Assembly: GCF_000024005.1 (NCBI RefSeq)
Contig: NC_013132.1
Span: 3,342,001 to 3,406,000, forward strand
DNA: 64,000 bases
Direction of reading: 5' to 3'
Source of the DNA: Chitinophaga pinensis DSM 2588
Lineage (GTDB): Bacteria; Bacteroidota; Bacteroidia; Chitinophagales; Chitinophagaceae
The notes under the pieces: generated by a model
The model's input: only the letters and a program-made list of their open reading frames with translations
Told to the model about the DNA's origin: nothing
Databases searched by the model: none
Part shown: positions 25,750-35,301 of the stretch, piece by piece
Layout: each line of letters starts with the position of its first letter
Numbering within the stretch: position 1 is the first letter of the stretch
Made by a program: the position numbers and the translations under genes

Positions 25750-27570
25750 TTATCCTTTATAAAGCGGGTCTATGTCTCTGAAACAGTTCCTGATCTGTGC
25801 TGCAGATAACAGGTAGATCTGTTTAATGGCAGGTATTTCCGGATCATATCCATTGATAGCTGAGGGGTGTTTGTACATCCACTGCAGTACCTCATTAAGG
25901 ATCATCTGATTGGCCTGTCCATGACCACCCGGTCCCGTTCTGCTGATAATTTTACCGAGCAGGAATACCGGGAACTCAGCACAGGCAATCTCTGATAGTT
26001 TGGCCCTGTATTCTCTTTCTTTGGAAGGAGCATCCTCAAACTCCTTTTTAAAATAGATCTGATCGATACTATGTCTGCCTTCATGTGCAAATATGGAGGC
26101 ATCCTGTTGTTTGGTTTCAAAGGCGGTCATAAAAGCCACCTGCAGATCCCTGCCTTGTAATCCCTGTCTTTTCAGTACCGCATAAAGCGTGTCCAGTGCA
26201 TCCATGCGCATACGCACACCTATACCGTTAAGAATAGTGGCGGTATCATGGCTGCCCATTACGTTTTCAAAAGGCGCGAGTCTTTCTTTACGTACGCTGC
26301 TGTCGGTCACCATGGTCCAGACATTCATCGGTTCCTCTATATATGCTTCCCTGACCTGGTAAATGGTATCATTCACAGACCAGCCTCCATTCCTGCTTTT
26401 CCCGTCTGTAAACCAACCCGTAAAGCCGTTGGAAGTCATCAGGTCTACTTCAATGAACGTCAGCGAGCCTTTGTACCCGTATTGCAGGACTTCCTTATGG
26501 GTGATATTGACGATGTGGCCGAGGCATATTTCTTTGGAGGAAAAGCCGGAACTGACGCCGAGAAAGCCGCTGGTACCAAAGCGGGGTGTCATGATTTCCA
26601 GGAAAGTATCATAGGTTAATGGCTGCGTACCGGCAGACAGGTGCAGTTGCTGGAGGAGCTGTGCACAGGATTGCAGTAAGTGTGTTTCAAACAGACTGTC
26701 ATTCGCTTTCTTTAATGCCAGCTGTTGATAATAATATGTGATCAGTTTATCCGTCTGCCGTAGAAAAGCGGCATAGTGTAAGATATCCTGTTGGGCAGGT
26801 GTGGCCAGCAAGGCCGCATATTCATAGAAACGCGAACTGGCCAGGGCACGGGCAATCTTTTCATTCTCTGTGGTATTGCGGCCTGTCCACTGTGGCAAAA
26901 TGGCCGCTAAGGTCTCCGCATTTGTTTTTTGGTAGTTCCATACGCTTTGAGGGGTGGAGAAGTGGAAATAGGCTTTCCATCCTGCCAGTATCAGGGGACC
27001 GTTTTTGTCCAGGATGCCGATACCAATGAGTTGTCTGGCTGCCTGTGGATGCCCTGGCATCTGTTCCAGGACCGTTTGCAGCAGACTGGCCGCTTTATGT
27101 AAAACAGGGGTGTTCAGTGTACCGTGTGTGTGGTTTTGCAGAAAAGCGGTACGGGCATAACAAAGGGCGGCGGACTGCCATTCAGCGGGAGATCTGGCGG
27201 AGGAGAGTGCTTTATCAGCGGCGGTCAGCGAAGCGCTGTAGTGAGCAGCACCGGCTTCAATATCGCTGAGCAGGGTATAGTTGTCGGGTGTAGCGAAAGC
27301 AGAGAGGGCGCTGTCAATATGTTTCTTAGCCAATGTATAATCATTGTAAAACTGCCAGTCCCTTCCTGCCAGGGTACGGAATGCTTTTGCCCGGTCTTCC
27401 TGCGTTGTTTGCGGTGAATGGATGATCTCTCTGATGGCAGCCGCCGACCCGGACAGGTCATAGTTAAAGAATGCCTGTTCGGCTTTGTCCCATAACAGAT
27501 GGACGGGTACTGCGCTGCATATTTGTATACTGATGATAAACGATATAATCGGGAGCCATATTTTTTTCAT
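25750..27570 (-). CDS. Secreted helical-repeat protein with HExxH motif, putative metallopeptidase
   Basis: A 606-residue protein with an N-terminal signal (MKKIWLPIISFIISIQICSAVP). The first 300 residues are alanine-rich helical repeats resembling TPRs. The C-terminal half contains FAHEGRHSIDQIYF, an HExxH zinc motif at residues 496-500 (H-E-G-R-H), followed after about 25 residues by EYRAKLSEIACAEFP, which could supply the third ligand. I do not recognise the family. It may be a periplasmic or surface metallopeptidase, and this is inference from the motif alone. A palindrome lies immediately before the start codon. It converges on the permease gene with only three bases between stops. Confidence 0.6.
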   Translation of the reverse strand: MKKIWLPIISFIISIQICSAVPVHLLWDKAEQAFFNYDLSGSAAAIREIIHSPQTTQEDRAKAFRTLAGRDWQFYNDYTLAKKHIDSALSAFATPDNYTLLSDIEAGAAHYSASLTAADKALSSARSPAEWQSAALCYARTAFLQNHTHGTLNTPVLHKAASLLQTVLEQMPGHPQAARQLIGIGILDKNGPLILAGWKAYFHFSTPQSVWNYQKTNAETLAAILPQWTGRNTTENEKIARALASSRFYEYAALLATPAQQDILHYAAFLRQTDKLITYYYQQLALKKANDSLFETHLLQSCAQLLQQLHLSAGTQPLTYDTFLEIMTPRFGTSGFLGVSSGFSSKEICLGHIVNITHKEVLQYGYKGSLTFIEVDLMTSNGFTGWFTDGKSRNGGWSVNDTIYQVREAYIEEPMNVWTMVTDSSVRKERLAPFENVMGSHDTATILNGIGVRMRMDALDTLYAVLKRQGLQGRDLQVAFMTAFETKQQDASIFAHEGRHSIDQIYFKKEFEDAPSKEREYRAKLSEIACAEFPVFLLGKIISRTGPGGHGQANQMILNEVLQWMYKHPSAINGYDPEIPAIKQIYLLSAAQIRNCFRDIDPLYKG

Positions 27571-27572
27571 GT

Positions 27573-27595
27573 TATACAGGGTGTTTTCCTGTATA
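27573..27595. promoter_or_regulatory. Palindrome just before a start codon
   Basis: TATACAGG (27573-27580) and CCTGTATA (27588-27595) form a perfect 8-bp inverted repeat with a 7-base spacer, two bases upstream of the ATG of the HExxH gene on the minus strand. It could be an operator or an mRNA hairpin over the translation start. Confidence 0.45.
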
Positions 27596-27634
27596 CAAAG
27601 TAAGGGAAGACAGAAGGGGAAAAATTGTATGTAA

Positions 27635-28429
27635 CTAACCTTTTAAGGTCTTTCCGAAGTCTCTGGGGGAGGCGCCGAAATAACGCTTGAACTGGCGTGT
27701 AAAATGCGGCTGATCATAGAAACCGCTGTCATAGGTGATGGCGGTCAGGTTGTCTTTGCCGGCCACAATGCTGTTGGCAGCTTTTTCCAGTCGTACACGG
27801 GTAATGTATTCAGAGAGACGCAGACCGGTTTTCTCTTTGAACTTACGCAGCATATAGACAGGGTGTACGTTCACGACAGCGGCAAGACTATCCACGCTGT
27901 GTTGTTCTGCCGGCATATCATTGATACGTGCGGTGATGGTGTTGATCCAGGGTGTTTGTCCGAAGCGTGACAATTGTTGCTTTTCAAACAGTGCAGTGAT
28001 GATCTCAAAAGACAACATGTCCAGTGTATCTGCCGGATGGCCTTTGATAAAACGGTAATACAGGAGGAAAAGGTCCAGCGACGATTGTTGCAGGATAATG
28101 GGACGCTGCTCTTTCATCTCCCGGGAAAAATGGCTGCTGATATCATTTTTGAGCTCAAGATTGAAGCATTTACCGGTTTTACCGTCGAAGATATTCGCAT
28201 GTTCATGATCGAAGGGGCGGAATATAGAGTGTCCGCCAGCAATGATCGTTTCTTCCTTTTGTGTTTTCTCCAGGTAATTACCTTCCAGCAGCAGGCTGAA
28301 ATAAGGATTTTCATGATGGTGCCGTGGCAGGGCTACATCAGCGCTGTACACGGTTTGCGTCAGACAGAAATGAGTGAGTATCGTCTGACGAACAGTATTG
28401 CCATAAAATTTCCCGTCGCTTAACTGCAT
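27635..28429 (-). CDS. AraC-family transcriptional regulator
   Basis: A 264-residue protein with an N-terminal cupin-like sensing domain (HHHENPYFSLLLEGNYLEKT, HSIFRPFDHEHANIF) and a C-terminal double helix-turn-helix of AraC type (about residues 165-262: SVDSLAAVVNVHPVYMLRKFKEKTGLRLSEYITRVRLEKA to YDSGFYDQPHFTRQFKRYFGASPRDFG). The cupin suggests a small-molecule ligand, not identifiable. The gene starts four bases after the HxlR gene stop, so the two regulators form one transcription unit. Confidence 0.9.
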   Translation of the reverse strand: MQLSDGKFYGNTVRQTILTHFCLTQTVYSADVALPRHHHENPYFSLLLEGNYLEKTQKEETIIAGGHSIFRPFDHEHANIFDGKTGKCFNLELKNDISSHFSREMKEQRPIILQQSSLDLFLLYYRFIKGHPADTLDMLSFEIITALFEKQQLSRFGQTPWINTITARINDMPAEQHSVDSLAAVVNVHPVYMLRKFKEKTGLRLSEYITRVRLEKAANSIVAGKDNLTAITYDSGFYDQPHFTRQFKRYFGASPRDFGKTLKG

Positions 28430-28433
28430 CGTT

Positions 28434-28832
28434 TTAAGAGCTTGTTTCGGCTACCTGTTTCATCCTGTTTTTGATATTTATTCTGTGCATGGTTCCCCAG
28501 TCTATCAGCGACCTGACAACGTCCTGTAAGGTACCGCTGTATTCAGTCAGCTCATATTCTACCAGGTTCGCATTACCAGGGTGGACCGTTCTGCTGATAA
28601 AGCCGTTCAGTTCCATATCTTTCAGTTCGCTGGATAATACCCTGGCTGATATACCATCCACTCTGCGTTGTATTTCGTTGAATCTTTTGAGTCCTTCGGA
28701 AAGGGCGATGATGATCCGGAGTTTCCATTTTCCTCCGATAACATATAAGGCATCACCCAGGGCCTGAAGAGAGGCATTACATGCTGCTTCGCTTTCAGGA
28801 GGTGTGGTAGAAAATTTTGGCATCTTTCTCAC
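28434..28832 (-). CDS. HxlR-family transcriptional regulator
   Basis: A 132-residue winged-helix protein with the HxlR pattern: DALYVIGGKWKLRIIIALSEGLKRFNEIQRRVDGISARVLSSELKDMELNGFISRTVHPGNANLVEYELTEYSGTLQDVVRSLIDWG. A cysteine precedes the core (EAACNASLQALG), a position used for redox sensing in some relatives. The start is either the ATG at 28832 or the second ATG at 28823. Its promoter and a CTAAC-N5-GTTAG palindrome lie directly upstream, overlapping the end of the preceding gene, which suggests autoregulation. Confidence 0.92.
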   Translation of the reverse strand: MRKMPKFSTTPPESEAACNASLQALGDALYVIGGKWKLRIIIALSEGLKRFNEIQRRVDGISARVLSSELKDMELNGFISRTVHPGNANLVEYELTEYSGTLQDVVRSLIDWGTMHRINIKNRMKQVAETSS

Positions 28833-28845
28833 ATTTGGCAGGATA

Positions 28846-28868
28846 CAAAGGTACTAACTTTTTGTTAG
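28846..28868 (-). promoter_or_regulatory. HxlR gene promoter with palindromic operator
   Basis: On the minus strand TACCTTTG (28846-28853) is an exact -7 box 14 bases before the HxlR ATG. Next to it CTAAC (28854-28858) and GTTAG (28864-28868) form an inverted repeat around five T residues. HxlR regulators bind such palindromes, often at their own promoters. The site overlaps the stop codon of the upstream membrane-protein gene. Confidence 0.6.
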
Positions 28869-29860
28869 CGCTGGCATTTGATATCATAGAGCATCCTGCC
28901 GCGTCTGCCATTGGCTTTTCGCACAAAATGGAGTTCAACCTCGTTTCCTGGCAACACTTTGGCACCGATATTCTCGATGGGTCTGACCAGGTATAGTTTG
29001 TCGCAGATGCGATAATAGACATCTCCTGTGCCCCGGTTAGGTTGCATAGTAGAGATGATTTCGGTGACCTTTCCCCGGATGATTACCTTACTTTCAGCCT
29101 GCGTATAGCTATTGTAAACATAGTAGGCTGGTGTGGCCAGGAAGAAGAAGACCAGGTATACGCCGGCAATGACGAGGTAGAGGTTGGAATAATTACCTTT
29201 GGCTATGCCTCCCAGCAGTAGTATGAGTGCCAGACCAGTACAACCGGTCAGGAAGAGTTTGACAAGGGTGGCCTGTTTTTCTTTCATCAGTTGCAGGTCG
29301 TCCGGGGTGATACGGGCAGTGGTCTCACGGTAGTAGGTATGCGGGTATTCTGCTTTCAGCAGGATGTTGCCTTTCATACTGATGTGGAGGATGACTTCAT
29401 AGTTAGTCAGACCGGAAATATTGCTGATAATGGCTTGTTGATAAGTAGATTTTTGTTCAAAGAAAAAGCTTCTGTCCGGCAGGGCGGATTTTACTTCAAT
29501 GACTTCGTGGTTGTAGGTGATATATTGCAGATCTCCTTTGGGACTGGCAATGAGATTCTTGATGCGCATACGCACTATTTTTTTCCTTCCTTTATGCAGG
29601 CCGCTTCTGCTGCGTTTTCTCATTTTAAGGGCGCTGCGCCACATAAAAAAGCAGATAGCGATAGAGATAAAAAGGGTAACGGATACGGGAATATAGATGC
29701 GTGCTTGTCTGCCACACACGGCCATCAGCAGTAATGATGCGAGAATAAGCGTGATAGCGGTGAACAATAACAGCAGCAGCCAGCGTATACCCGTAATTCG
29801 TCCTGCAGTTTTCAGGAGCCGGATGTCTTCATTGGTAAGAGGGCCTTCTTCTTGTATCAT
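28865..29860 (-). CDS. Membrane protein of unknown function
   Basis: A 331-residue protein with two membrane helices near the N-terminus (IRWLLLLLFTAITLILASLLLMAV and YIPVSVTLFISIAICFFMW), a soluble middle of about 110 residues (IKNLIASPKGDLQYITYNHEVIEV to YPHTYYRETTARI), and two further helices (LVKLFLTGCTGLALILLLGGIA and NLYLVIAGVYLVFFFLATPAYYV), then a C-terminal beta-rich domain. I do not recognise a family. It is upstream of the HxlR gene, whose promoter lies across this gene's last codons. Confidence 0.65.
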   Translation of the reverse strand: MIQEEGPLTNEDIRLLKTAGRITGIRWLLLLLFTAITLILASLLLMAVCGRQARIYIPVSVTLFISIAICFFMWRSALKMRKRSRSGLHKGRKKIVRMRIKNLIASPKGDLQYITYNHEVIEVKSALPDRSFFFEQKSTYQQAIISNISGLTNYEVILHISMKGNILLKAEYPHTYYRETTARITPDDLQLMKEKQATLVKLFLTGCTGLALILLLGGIAKGNYSNLYLVIAGVYLVFFFLATPAYYVYNSYTQAESKVIIRGKVTEIISTMQPNRGTGDVYYRICDKLYLVRPIENIGAKVLPGNEVELHFVRKANGRRGRMLYDIKCQR

Positions 29861-30499
29861 GTACTTAAAGTTAACGAAAAAGAAGGATCGGCAATATTGT
29901 AGGCAGCATCATAAGTCAGGTTAAAGGGATATTGAAGTAATAAATGTATAATGTTTTTTCAAATTCGTATCTTCGTTACCGAATCTCACCTGATTAATCT
30001 TTCCCTCTGCTAAAAGCCGATATACCGCTATTAATATCCCCCGATATACCTACGGTATAAATCTGCATATTCTACGGTGATCTGTTTAATCAGATAATTG
30101 TCATGCATACACTTGCCGGTAGTAACTAAAAATCTGCTCAATATTTTTTACTGATTTTGAAAATGACTGCTGTCATCACAGTAGCAGTGACGCTGTTGAA
30201 AGACAGAAGGAGTATTTCGCTGTAAATCAATACGGGAGAAGGTTTATAGGGATTGAATCTACCTGTGTTGTGAGTGGAAACCGCTTAAAAAAAGATAAGC
30301 CGCCCTATAAAGAGCAGCTGTCTGATATCCCTATACCTATGAAATATAAGACTGTAAGATATAAAAGAGGTCGCTTGATATAGTTAATGACTCGTTAACA
30401 AAACCAAAATAGTTTCGTCTTTTAAATGTCATGTTAAAGCCTATTAATTTTGTAGGGTAATCTGAAGCGATTACCTTTGCAGCCAAACCAACTTTACCT
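29861..30499. other. 639-base gene-free region between divergent genes
   Basis: No convincing gene is visible; the longest plus-strand frames are about 20 codons. It holds a direct repeat CCGATATACC (30018-30027 and 30042-30051) and, at its right end, a strong promoter for the amino-acid permease. The remainder is A/T-rich with nothing I recognise. It is long enough to hide a small RNA. Confidence 0.5.
30449..30479 (+). promoter_or_regulatory. Complete Bacteroidota promoter (TTTG-N19-TACCTTTG)
   Basis: TTTG at 30449-30452 and TACCTTTG at 30472-30479 are separated by exactly 19 bases, matching both elements of the primary-sigma consensus for this phylum. The box ends 20 bases before the GTG start of the permease gene. 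This is the best promoter match in the window. Confidence 0.8.
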
Positions 30500-31945
30500 G
30501 TGATAAAAAAGTCAATTGAGAGTCTTCAACAGGAAGCAGCCCAAAGCGGGGCCAATACATTAAAACGCAATCTCGGAGGCGTTAATCTTATTGCTATAGG
30601 AATTGGAGTAATCATAGGCGCCGGACTGTTTTCCCTGACAGGTATCGCTGCTGCTAATAACACCGGACCAGCCGTTATACTGTCTTTCCTGCTGGCAGCC
30701 GTAGGCTGTGCTTTCAGTGCGCTTTGTTATGCAGAACTGGCCTCTATGGTGCCTGTAGCAGGTAGTGCCTATACGTATGCCTATGCCACGATGGGGGAAC
30801 TGTTTGCCTGGATCATCGGATGGGACCTGGTACTTGAATATTCCGTAGGCGCTGCTACCGTGGGTATCAGCTGGTCTAAATACCTGGTGACCTTCCTCGC
30901 TAAATTCAATATTCATCTGCCAGCACAACTGGTCACGTCTCCTTTTGAACTGGTCAAACTGGCGGATGGTACGCAGATACATGGGTTTATCAATCTGCCC
31001 GCTGTATTAATCATCGTATTCATTACCTCTATTATCATCTTTGGTACGAGAGGTTCCGCCTTATTCAATGCGATTGTAGTAGCACTGAAGATCAGTGTTG
31101 TATTGGTCTTCATCGCTTTAGGATGGCATTATATCAATCCGGAAAACTATAAACCTTTTATTCCGCAGAATACCGGCGAATTCGGGCACTTCGGACTGAG
31201 TGGTATATTACGTGGTGCAGGTGTGGTCTTCTTTGTCTTCATTGGTTTTGATATCGTTGCCACCATGGCACAGGAAACAAAAAACCCTAAAAAGAACATG
31301 CCGATAGGTATTCTCGGTTCCCTGATCGTGTGTACAATTCTTTTTATCCTGTTTGGTTACGTGATGACCGGTCTGGCGCATTATACCGAGTTTAAAGACA
31401 ACGCTGCCCCGGTTGCAGTCGCCATTGCACATACCCCGTATGAGTGGTTGTTCCTCGCTGTGATCGCAGCTATCCTGATCGGATATACGTCCGTGATACT
31501 GGTAGATCTCCTCGGACAGTCCCGCGTGTTCTACTCCATGAGTAAAGACGGTTTGCTGCCACCGGTATTCTCCAGATTACACCCGCGCTTCGCAACGCCT
31601 TACAAATCCAATATCGTACTCTGCGTGTTCATCAGCCTTTTCGCCGGACTGGTACCTATTCATGTAGTAGGAGAAATGACCAGTATCGGTACCTTGCTTG
31701 CCTTCGTAATGGTATGTCTGGCAGTGATCATCCTGCGGAAAGAACAGCCCGATCTGCCAAGAACATTCAGAACGCCATGGGTGCCGGTAGTGCCTATCCT
31801 GGGTATTCTGACCTGCTTACTCATGATGTTCTCCCTGCCCCTGGATACCTGGATCAGGCTGATTGTATGGTTACTGATCGGTTTTGCCATTTACTTTGGT
31901 TATGGCCGTAAACATAGTGTGGTAGCCAAAGGACAGCAACCTTAA
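30500..31945 (+). CDS. APC-superfamily amino-acid permease (CAT type)
   Basis: A 481-residue protein with about twelve membrane segments. The opening LKRNLGGVNLIAIGIGVIIGAGLFSLTG is the APC-family TM1 signature, and VFFVFIGFDIVATMAQETKNPKKNMPIGI is the conserved TM6-loop segment of cationic amino-acid transporters. The start is a GTG at 30500, supported by the promoter 20 bases upstream. The likely function is amino-acid uptake; the specificity cannot be read. A weak stem (AGGCG/CGCCT) with a short T-run lies about 80 bases after the stop, just before the tricorn gene. Confidence 0.9.
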   Translation: MIKKSIESLQQEAAQSGANTLKRNLGGVNLIAIGIGVIIGAGLFSLTGIAAANNTGPAVILSFLLAAVGCAFSALCYAELASMVPVAGSAYTYAYATMGELFAWIIGWDLVLEYSVGAATVGISWSKYLVTFLAKFNIHLPAQLVTSPFELVKLADGTQIHGFINLPAVLIIVFITSIIIFGTRGSALFNAIVVALKISVVLVFIALGWHYINPENYKPFIPQNTGEFGHFGLSGILRGAGVVFFVFIGFDIVATMAQETKNPKKNMPIGILGSLIVCTILFILFGYVMTGLAHYTEFKDNAAPVAVAIAHTPYEWLFLAVIAAILIGYTSVILVDLLGQSRVFYSMSKDGLLPPVFSRLHPRFATPYKSNIVLCVFISLFAGLVPIHVVGEMTSIGTLLAFVMVCLAVIILRKEQPDLPRTFRTPWVPVVPILGILTCLLMMFSLPLDTWIRLIVWLLIGFAIYFGYGRKHSVVAKGQQP

Positions 31946-32044
31946 AAAAGCAAACCATCAGGAGAGCGCACCTTTTATCATTTCCTCACTGGAATACGTC
32001 ATTGCATTTGTTATATTGAGAGGCGAATTAACAGCCGCCTTTTT

Positions 32045-35000
32045 ATGAGAAAACTACTACTTGCCTTGACGATGTGCTGTACTGCCGGCTTTAGCCAGGC
32101 GCAGGATAATGCACAATGGCTACGATATCCCGCTATCTCTCCTGATGGTAAAACCATCGCCTTCGGTTACAAAGGAGACATCTACCGCGTAGATGTAAAT
32201 GGTGGGGTTGCAGTACCTGTCACCATTCATGAAGCACAGGACATGATGCCCGTATGGAGCCATGATGGTAAATACCTGGCTTTTGCCAGTGACCGCTACG
32301 GTAACTTTGATGTATTCGTAATGCCTGCTACCGGCGGTACCCCGGTTCGTCTGACCTACAACAGCGCCAGCGATTATCCTTACGACTTCTCACCTGATAA
32401 TAAACAGGTACTTTTCGGCAGCTCCCGTAATGCACCTGCTGCGAGCGTGCGCTTCAGCTCCGGACTGTTTGCCAATCTGTATACCGTACCTGTTACGGGT
32501 GGCCGTTCCCTGCTGGTAAGTGCCGCCGGCGCAGAAAATGCCCACTATAACAGCAAAGGCACACAGATCATTTTTCAGGACAGGAAAGGCTATGAAGATC
32601 CATGGCGTAAACACCACACTTCTGCCGTAACAAGAGATATCTGGGTGTTTGATGTAGCTGCGAAAACCTATAAACAGGTGTCCGGCTATGAAGGAGAAGA
32701 CCGCGAACCACTGTTCGCCGGCGACAATGATATCTACTACCTGAGTGAAAAAGGTGGGATCGCCCAGAACCTCTTCAAAGCATCTGCTATAGATAAAAAC
32801 AAGATGCAACAGCTGACGAAATTCGAAAAACATCCGGTACGTCACCTGTCTAAATCTGATGATAACCTGCTCTGCTTCACCTGGAACGGTGAAATCTATA
32901 CCCTCAAAGAAGGACAGCAGCCAAAGAAACTTGCTGTACAGATCTTCAATGACGGCCGTTCTTCCGTTACCAAACCGATTCCCATCAGTGGTAACGTGAC
33001 CCAGTTTGCTATGCGTCCTGACGGAAAGGAAATGGCATTCGTGGCCCGTGGGGAGGTTTTTGTGACCAGCGTAGAAGGTAATATGACCAAACGTATCACA
33101 AACACGCCGCAACAGGAACGTTCTGTTGCCTGGTCGCCTGATGGAAAGAAACTGGTGTATGCCGCCGAAAGGAACGGTAACTGGGACGTGTATCAGACAA
33201 CCATCGTACGTGCAGAAGAGCCTTATTTCTTTGCAGCTACCCTGCTGAAAGAAGAACCGCTGATCGCTACGGATGCAGAAGAATTCCAGCCGGTATTCTC
33301 TCCTGACGGAAAAGAGATCGCTTTTGTAGAAGACCGTAACGTACTCCGCGTATATAATATCGCTTCAAAGAAAAGCCGTACCCTCTTACCTGCCGGCCGC
33401 AACTTCTCCTATTCTGACGGTGACTGGGAATTTGCCTGGAGTCCCGACAGCAAATGGATCGTAACAGATGACCACCAGGGTTATTTCAATGTCACCAATG
33501 CAGGGATTATTCCTGCGGATGGTAAAGGACAGACAATCTATCCGGTAATGAGTGGTTTTGGCGAAGGCAACACCAAATGGGCGTCAGATGGTAAAATCAT
33601 GACCTGGCTGAGCGACCGTGATGGTCGTCGCGGACTGGCACGCCAGGGAAGCACAGAAGTAGACATCTTCGGCGTGTTCTTCGACCAGGAAGCTTATGAC
33701 AGATTTAAGCTGTCCAAAGACGATTTTAACCTCCTGAAAGAGAAAGAAGATAACGCTAAGAAAAAGGATACGGTAGCGGCTAAAAAAGACAGCGCAGCGC
33801 CTAAAAAGCCTTTTAATCCTGATTTCAATAACCTGGATAGCAGGATTGTAAGATTTACGGTTAACAGCGCCTCTATCGGTGATTATGTGCTGAACAGCGA
33901 TGCCAGCAAGATCTTCTATATGGCCGCCTTTGAAAAAGGCTATGATCTCTGGACAACCGAACCGAGAACCGGAGAAACCAAAATACTGGCTAAACTCGGT
34001 GGTAGTCCGGGTAGTATCGCCCTGAGCAAAGACGGTAATACCGTGTTTGTCAGCAACCGTGGCAGCGTGGTAAAAGTAGACGCCTCTTCCGGCAAAATAA
34101 CACCTGTATCCATCAATACGGAGTTTGTACTCGATCAGGAAGCGGAGCGCCGTTATATCTACGAACACGCCTGGAAACAGGTAGTAGACAAGTTCTATGA
34201 TCCGGCGACACTGAAGAAGATAGACTGGGAAATGTATGCCAAGAACTATGAGCGTTTTCTGCCTTACATCAGCAACAACTACGATTACCAGGAACTGCTG
34301 AGTGAATTACTGGGAGAACTGAATGCTTCTCATACAGGTGGCCGTTATTATGGCGGACGCGCTGATGGTGATAACACTGCTGCACTGGGATTATTGTATG
34401 ATGAAACCTATACAGGCAACGGACTGAAAGTAGATGAAGTGATCAGCGGCGGACCGTTTGACAAGGCTTTCAGCAAACTGAAGAAAGGCAATATCATCGA
34501 GCGTATTGACGGAGAAGAAGTTTCCGCTAAACAGGATTGGGCCTTATTCCTGAACCGTAAGACGGGTAATAACGTATTGGTAAGCATCTACGATCCTGCT
34601 GCTAACAAACACTGGGACGAGTCTGTAAGACCCATCTCCAACGGTGAAGAAGGTAACCTGATGTACAAACGTTGGGTAAACACCATGCGGACGATGGTAG
34701 ATAAACTCAGTGGCGGTAAAGTAGGTTATGTACACGTACAGGGTATGAACGACGCGAGCTTCCGTTCTGTATACGACGAAGTAATGGGTAAGAACAGGGA
34801 GAAAAAAGCACTGATCGTGGACACCCGTTTCAATGGTGGCGGATGGTTGCATGATGATCTGTATAACTTCCTGGATGGTAAGACCTATCTGAACTTTGCA
34901 CCACAGGGTAACCGTACAAAATCCTTCGAACCACAGACCCGCTGGACAAGACCAAGCTGTGTACTGATGGGAGAGGGTAACTATAGCGACGCGCATATCT

Positions 35001-35275
35001 TCCCTTTCATTTACAAACAGGACAACCTGGGTAAACTGGTCGGTATGCCGGTAGCAGGAACAGGTACTGCCGTATGGTGGGAAAGACAGATTGATCAGTC
35101 ATTGGTATTTGGTATCCCGATGGTAGCAACCTTCGGTAAAACAGGCGATCATCCGCTGGAGAATACACAGCTGGAACCGGATATCCGTGTACCGCTGCGT
35201 TATGAAGATGCTTTCAGTGGAAAGGATAACCAGCTGGAAGCAGCGGTGACCGAAATGCTGAAAGAAATTAAGTAA
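32045..35275 (+). CDS. Tricorn-type S41 protease
   Basis: A 1076-residue secreted protein (signal MRKLLLALTMCCTAGFSQAQ). The order matches tricorn proteases: a six-bladed propeller with SPDGKTIAF repeats (about 25-330), a second propeller (about 330-680, with a lysine-rich insert of KKDTVAAKKDSAAPKK type), a helical C1 domain (YEHAWKQVVDKFYDP), a PDZ domain (about 770-850) and the S41 core. The predicted nucleophile is S981 in GEGNYSDAHIFP, after ALIVDTRFNGGGW. It should degrade peptides in the periplasm. It appears to be a single-gene unit ended by the terminator at 35302. Confidence 0.92.
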   Translation: MRKLLLALTMCCTAGFSQAQDNAQWLRYPAISPDGKTIAFGYKGDIYRVDVNGGVAVPVTIHEAQDMMPVWSHDGKYLAFASDRYGNFDVFVMPATGGTPVRLTYNSASDYPYDFSPDNKQVLFGSSRNAPAASVRFSSGLFANLYTVPVTGGRSLLVSAAGAENAHYNSKGTQIIFQDRKGYEDPWRKHHTSAVTRDIWVFDVAAKTYKQVSGYEGEDREPLFAGDNDIYYLSEKGGIAQNLFKASAIDKNKMQQLTKFEKHPVRHLSKSDDNLLCFTWNGEIYTLKEGQQPKKLAVQIFNDGRSSVTKPIPISGNVTQFAMRPDGKEMAFVARGEVFVTSVEGNMTKRITNTPQQERSVAWSPDGKKLVYAAERNGNWDVYQTTIVRAEEPYFFAATLLKEEPLIATDAEEFQPVFSPDGKEIAFVEDRNVLRVYNIASKKSRTLLPAGRNFSYSDGDWEFAWSPDSKWIVTDDHQGYFNVTNAGIIPADGKGQTIYPVMSGFGEGNTKWASDGKIMTWLSDRDGRRGLARQGSTEVDIFGVFFDQEAYDRFKLSKDDFNLLKEKEDNAKKKDTVAAKKDSAAPKKPFNPDFNNLDSRIVRFTVNSASIGDYVLNSDASKIFYMAAFEKGYDLWTTEPRTGETKILAKLGGSPGSIALSKDGNTVFVSNRGSVVKVDASSGKITPVSINTEFVLDQEAERRYIYEHAWKQVVDKFYDPATLKKIDWEMYAKNYERFLPYISNNYDYQELLSELLGELNASHTGGRYYGGRADGDNTAALGLLYDETYTGNGLKVDEVISGGPFDKAFSKLKKGNIIERIDGEEVSAKQDWALFLNRKTGNNVLVSIYDPAANKHWDESVRPISNGEEGNLMYKRWVNTMRTMVDKLSGGKVGYVHVQGMNDASFRSVYDEVMGKNREKKALIVDTRFNGGGWLHDDLYNFLDGKTYLNFAPQGNRTKSFEPQTRWTRPSCVLMGEGNYSDAHIFPFIYKQDNLGKLVGMPVAGTGTAVWWERQIDQSLVFGIPMVATFGKTGDHPLENTQLEPDIRVPLRYEDAFSGKDNQLEAAVTEMLKEIK

Positions 35276-35301
35276 CTTGATCCCGGAATAATGAATAAAG
35301 G

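Noticed and set aside
30150..30215. 20-codon frame starting MTAVITVAVTLL in the permease upstream gap
   Set aside because: Too short and without supporting context; no promoter or conservation evidence available.
32021..32045. AGGCG/CGCCT stem with T-run just before the tricorn start, possible terminator of the permease gene
   Set aside because: Stem of only five base pairs and it runs into the next start codon; too weak to list as a feature.
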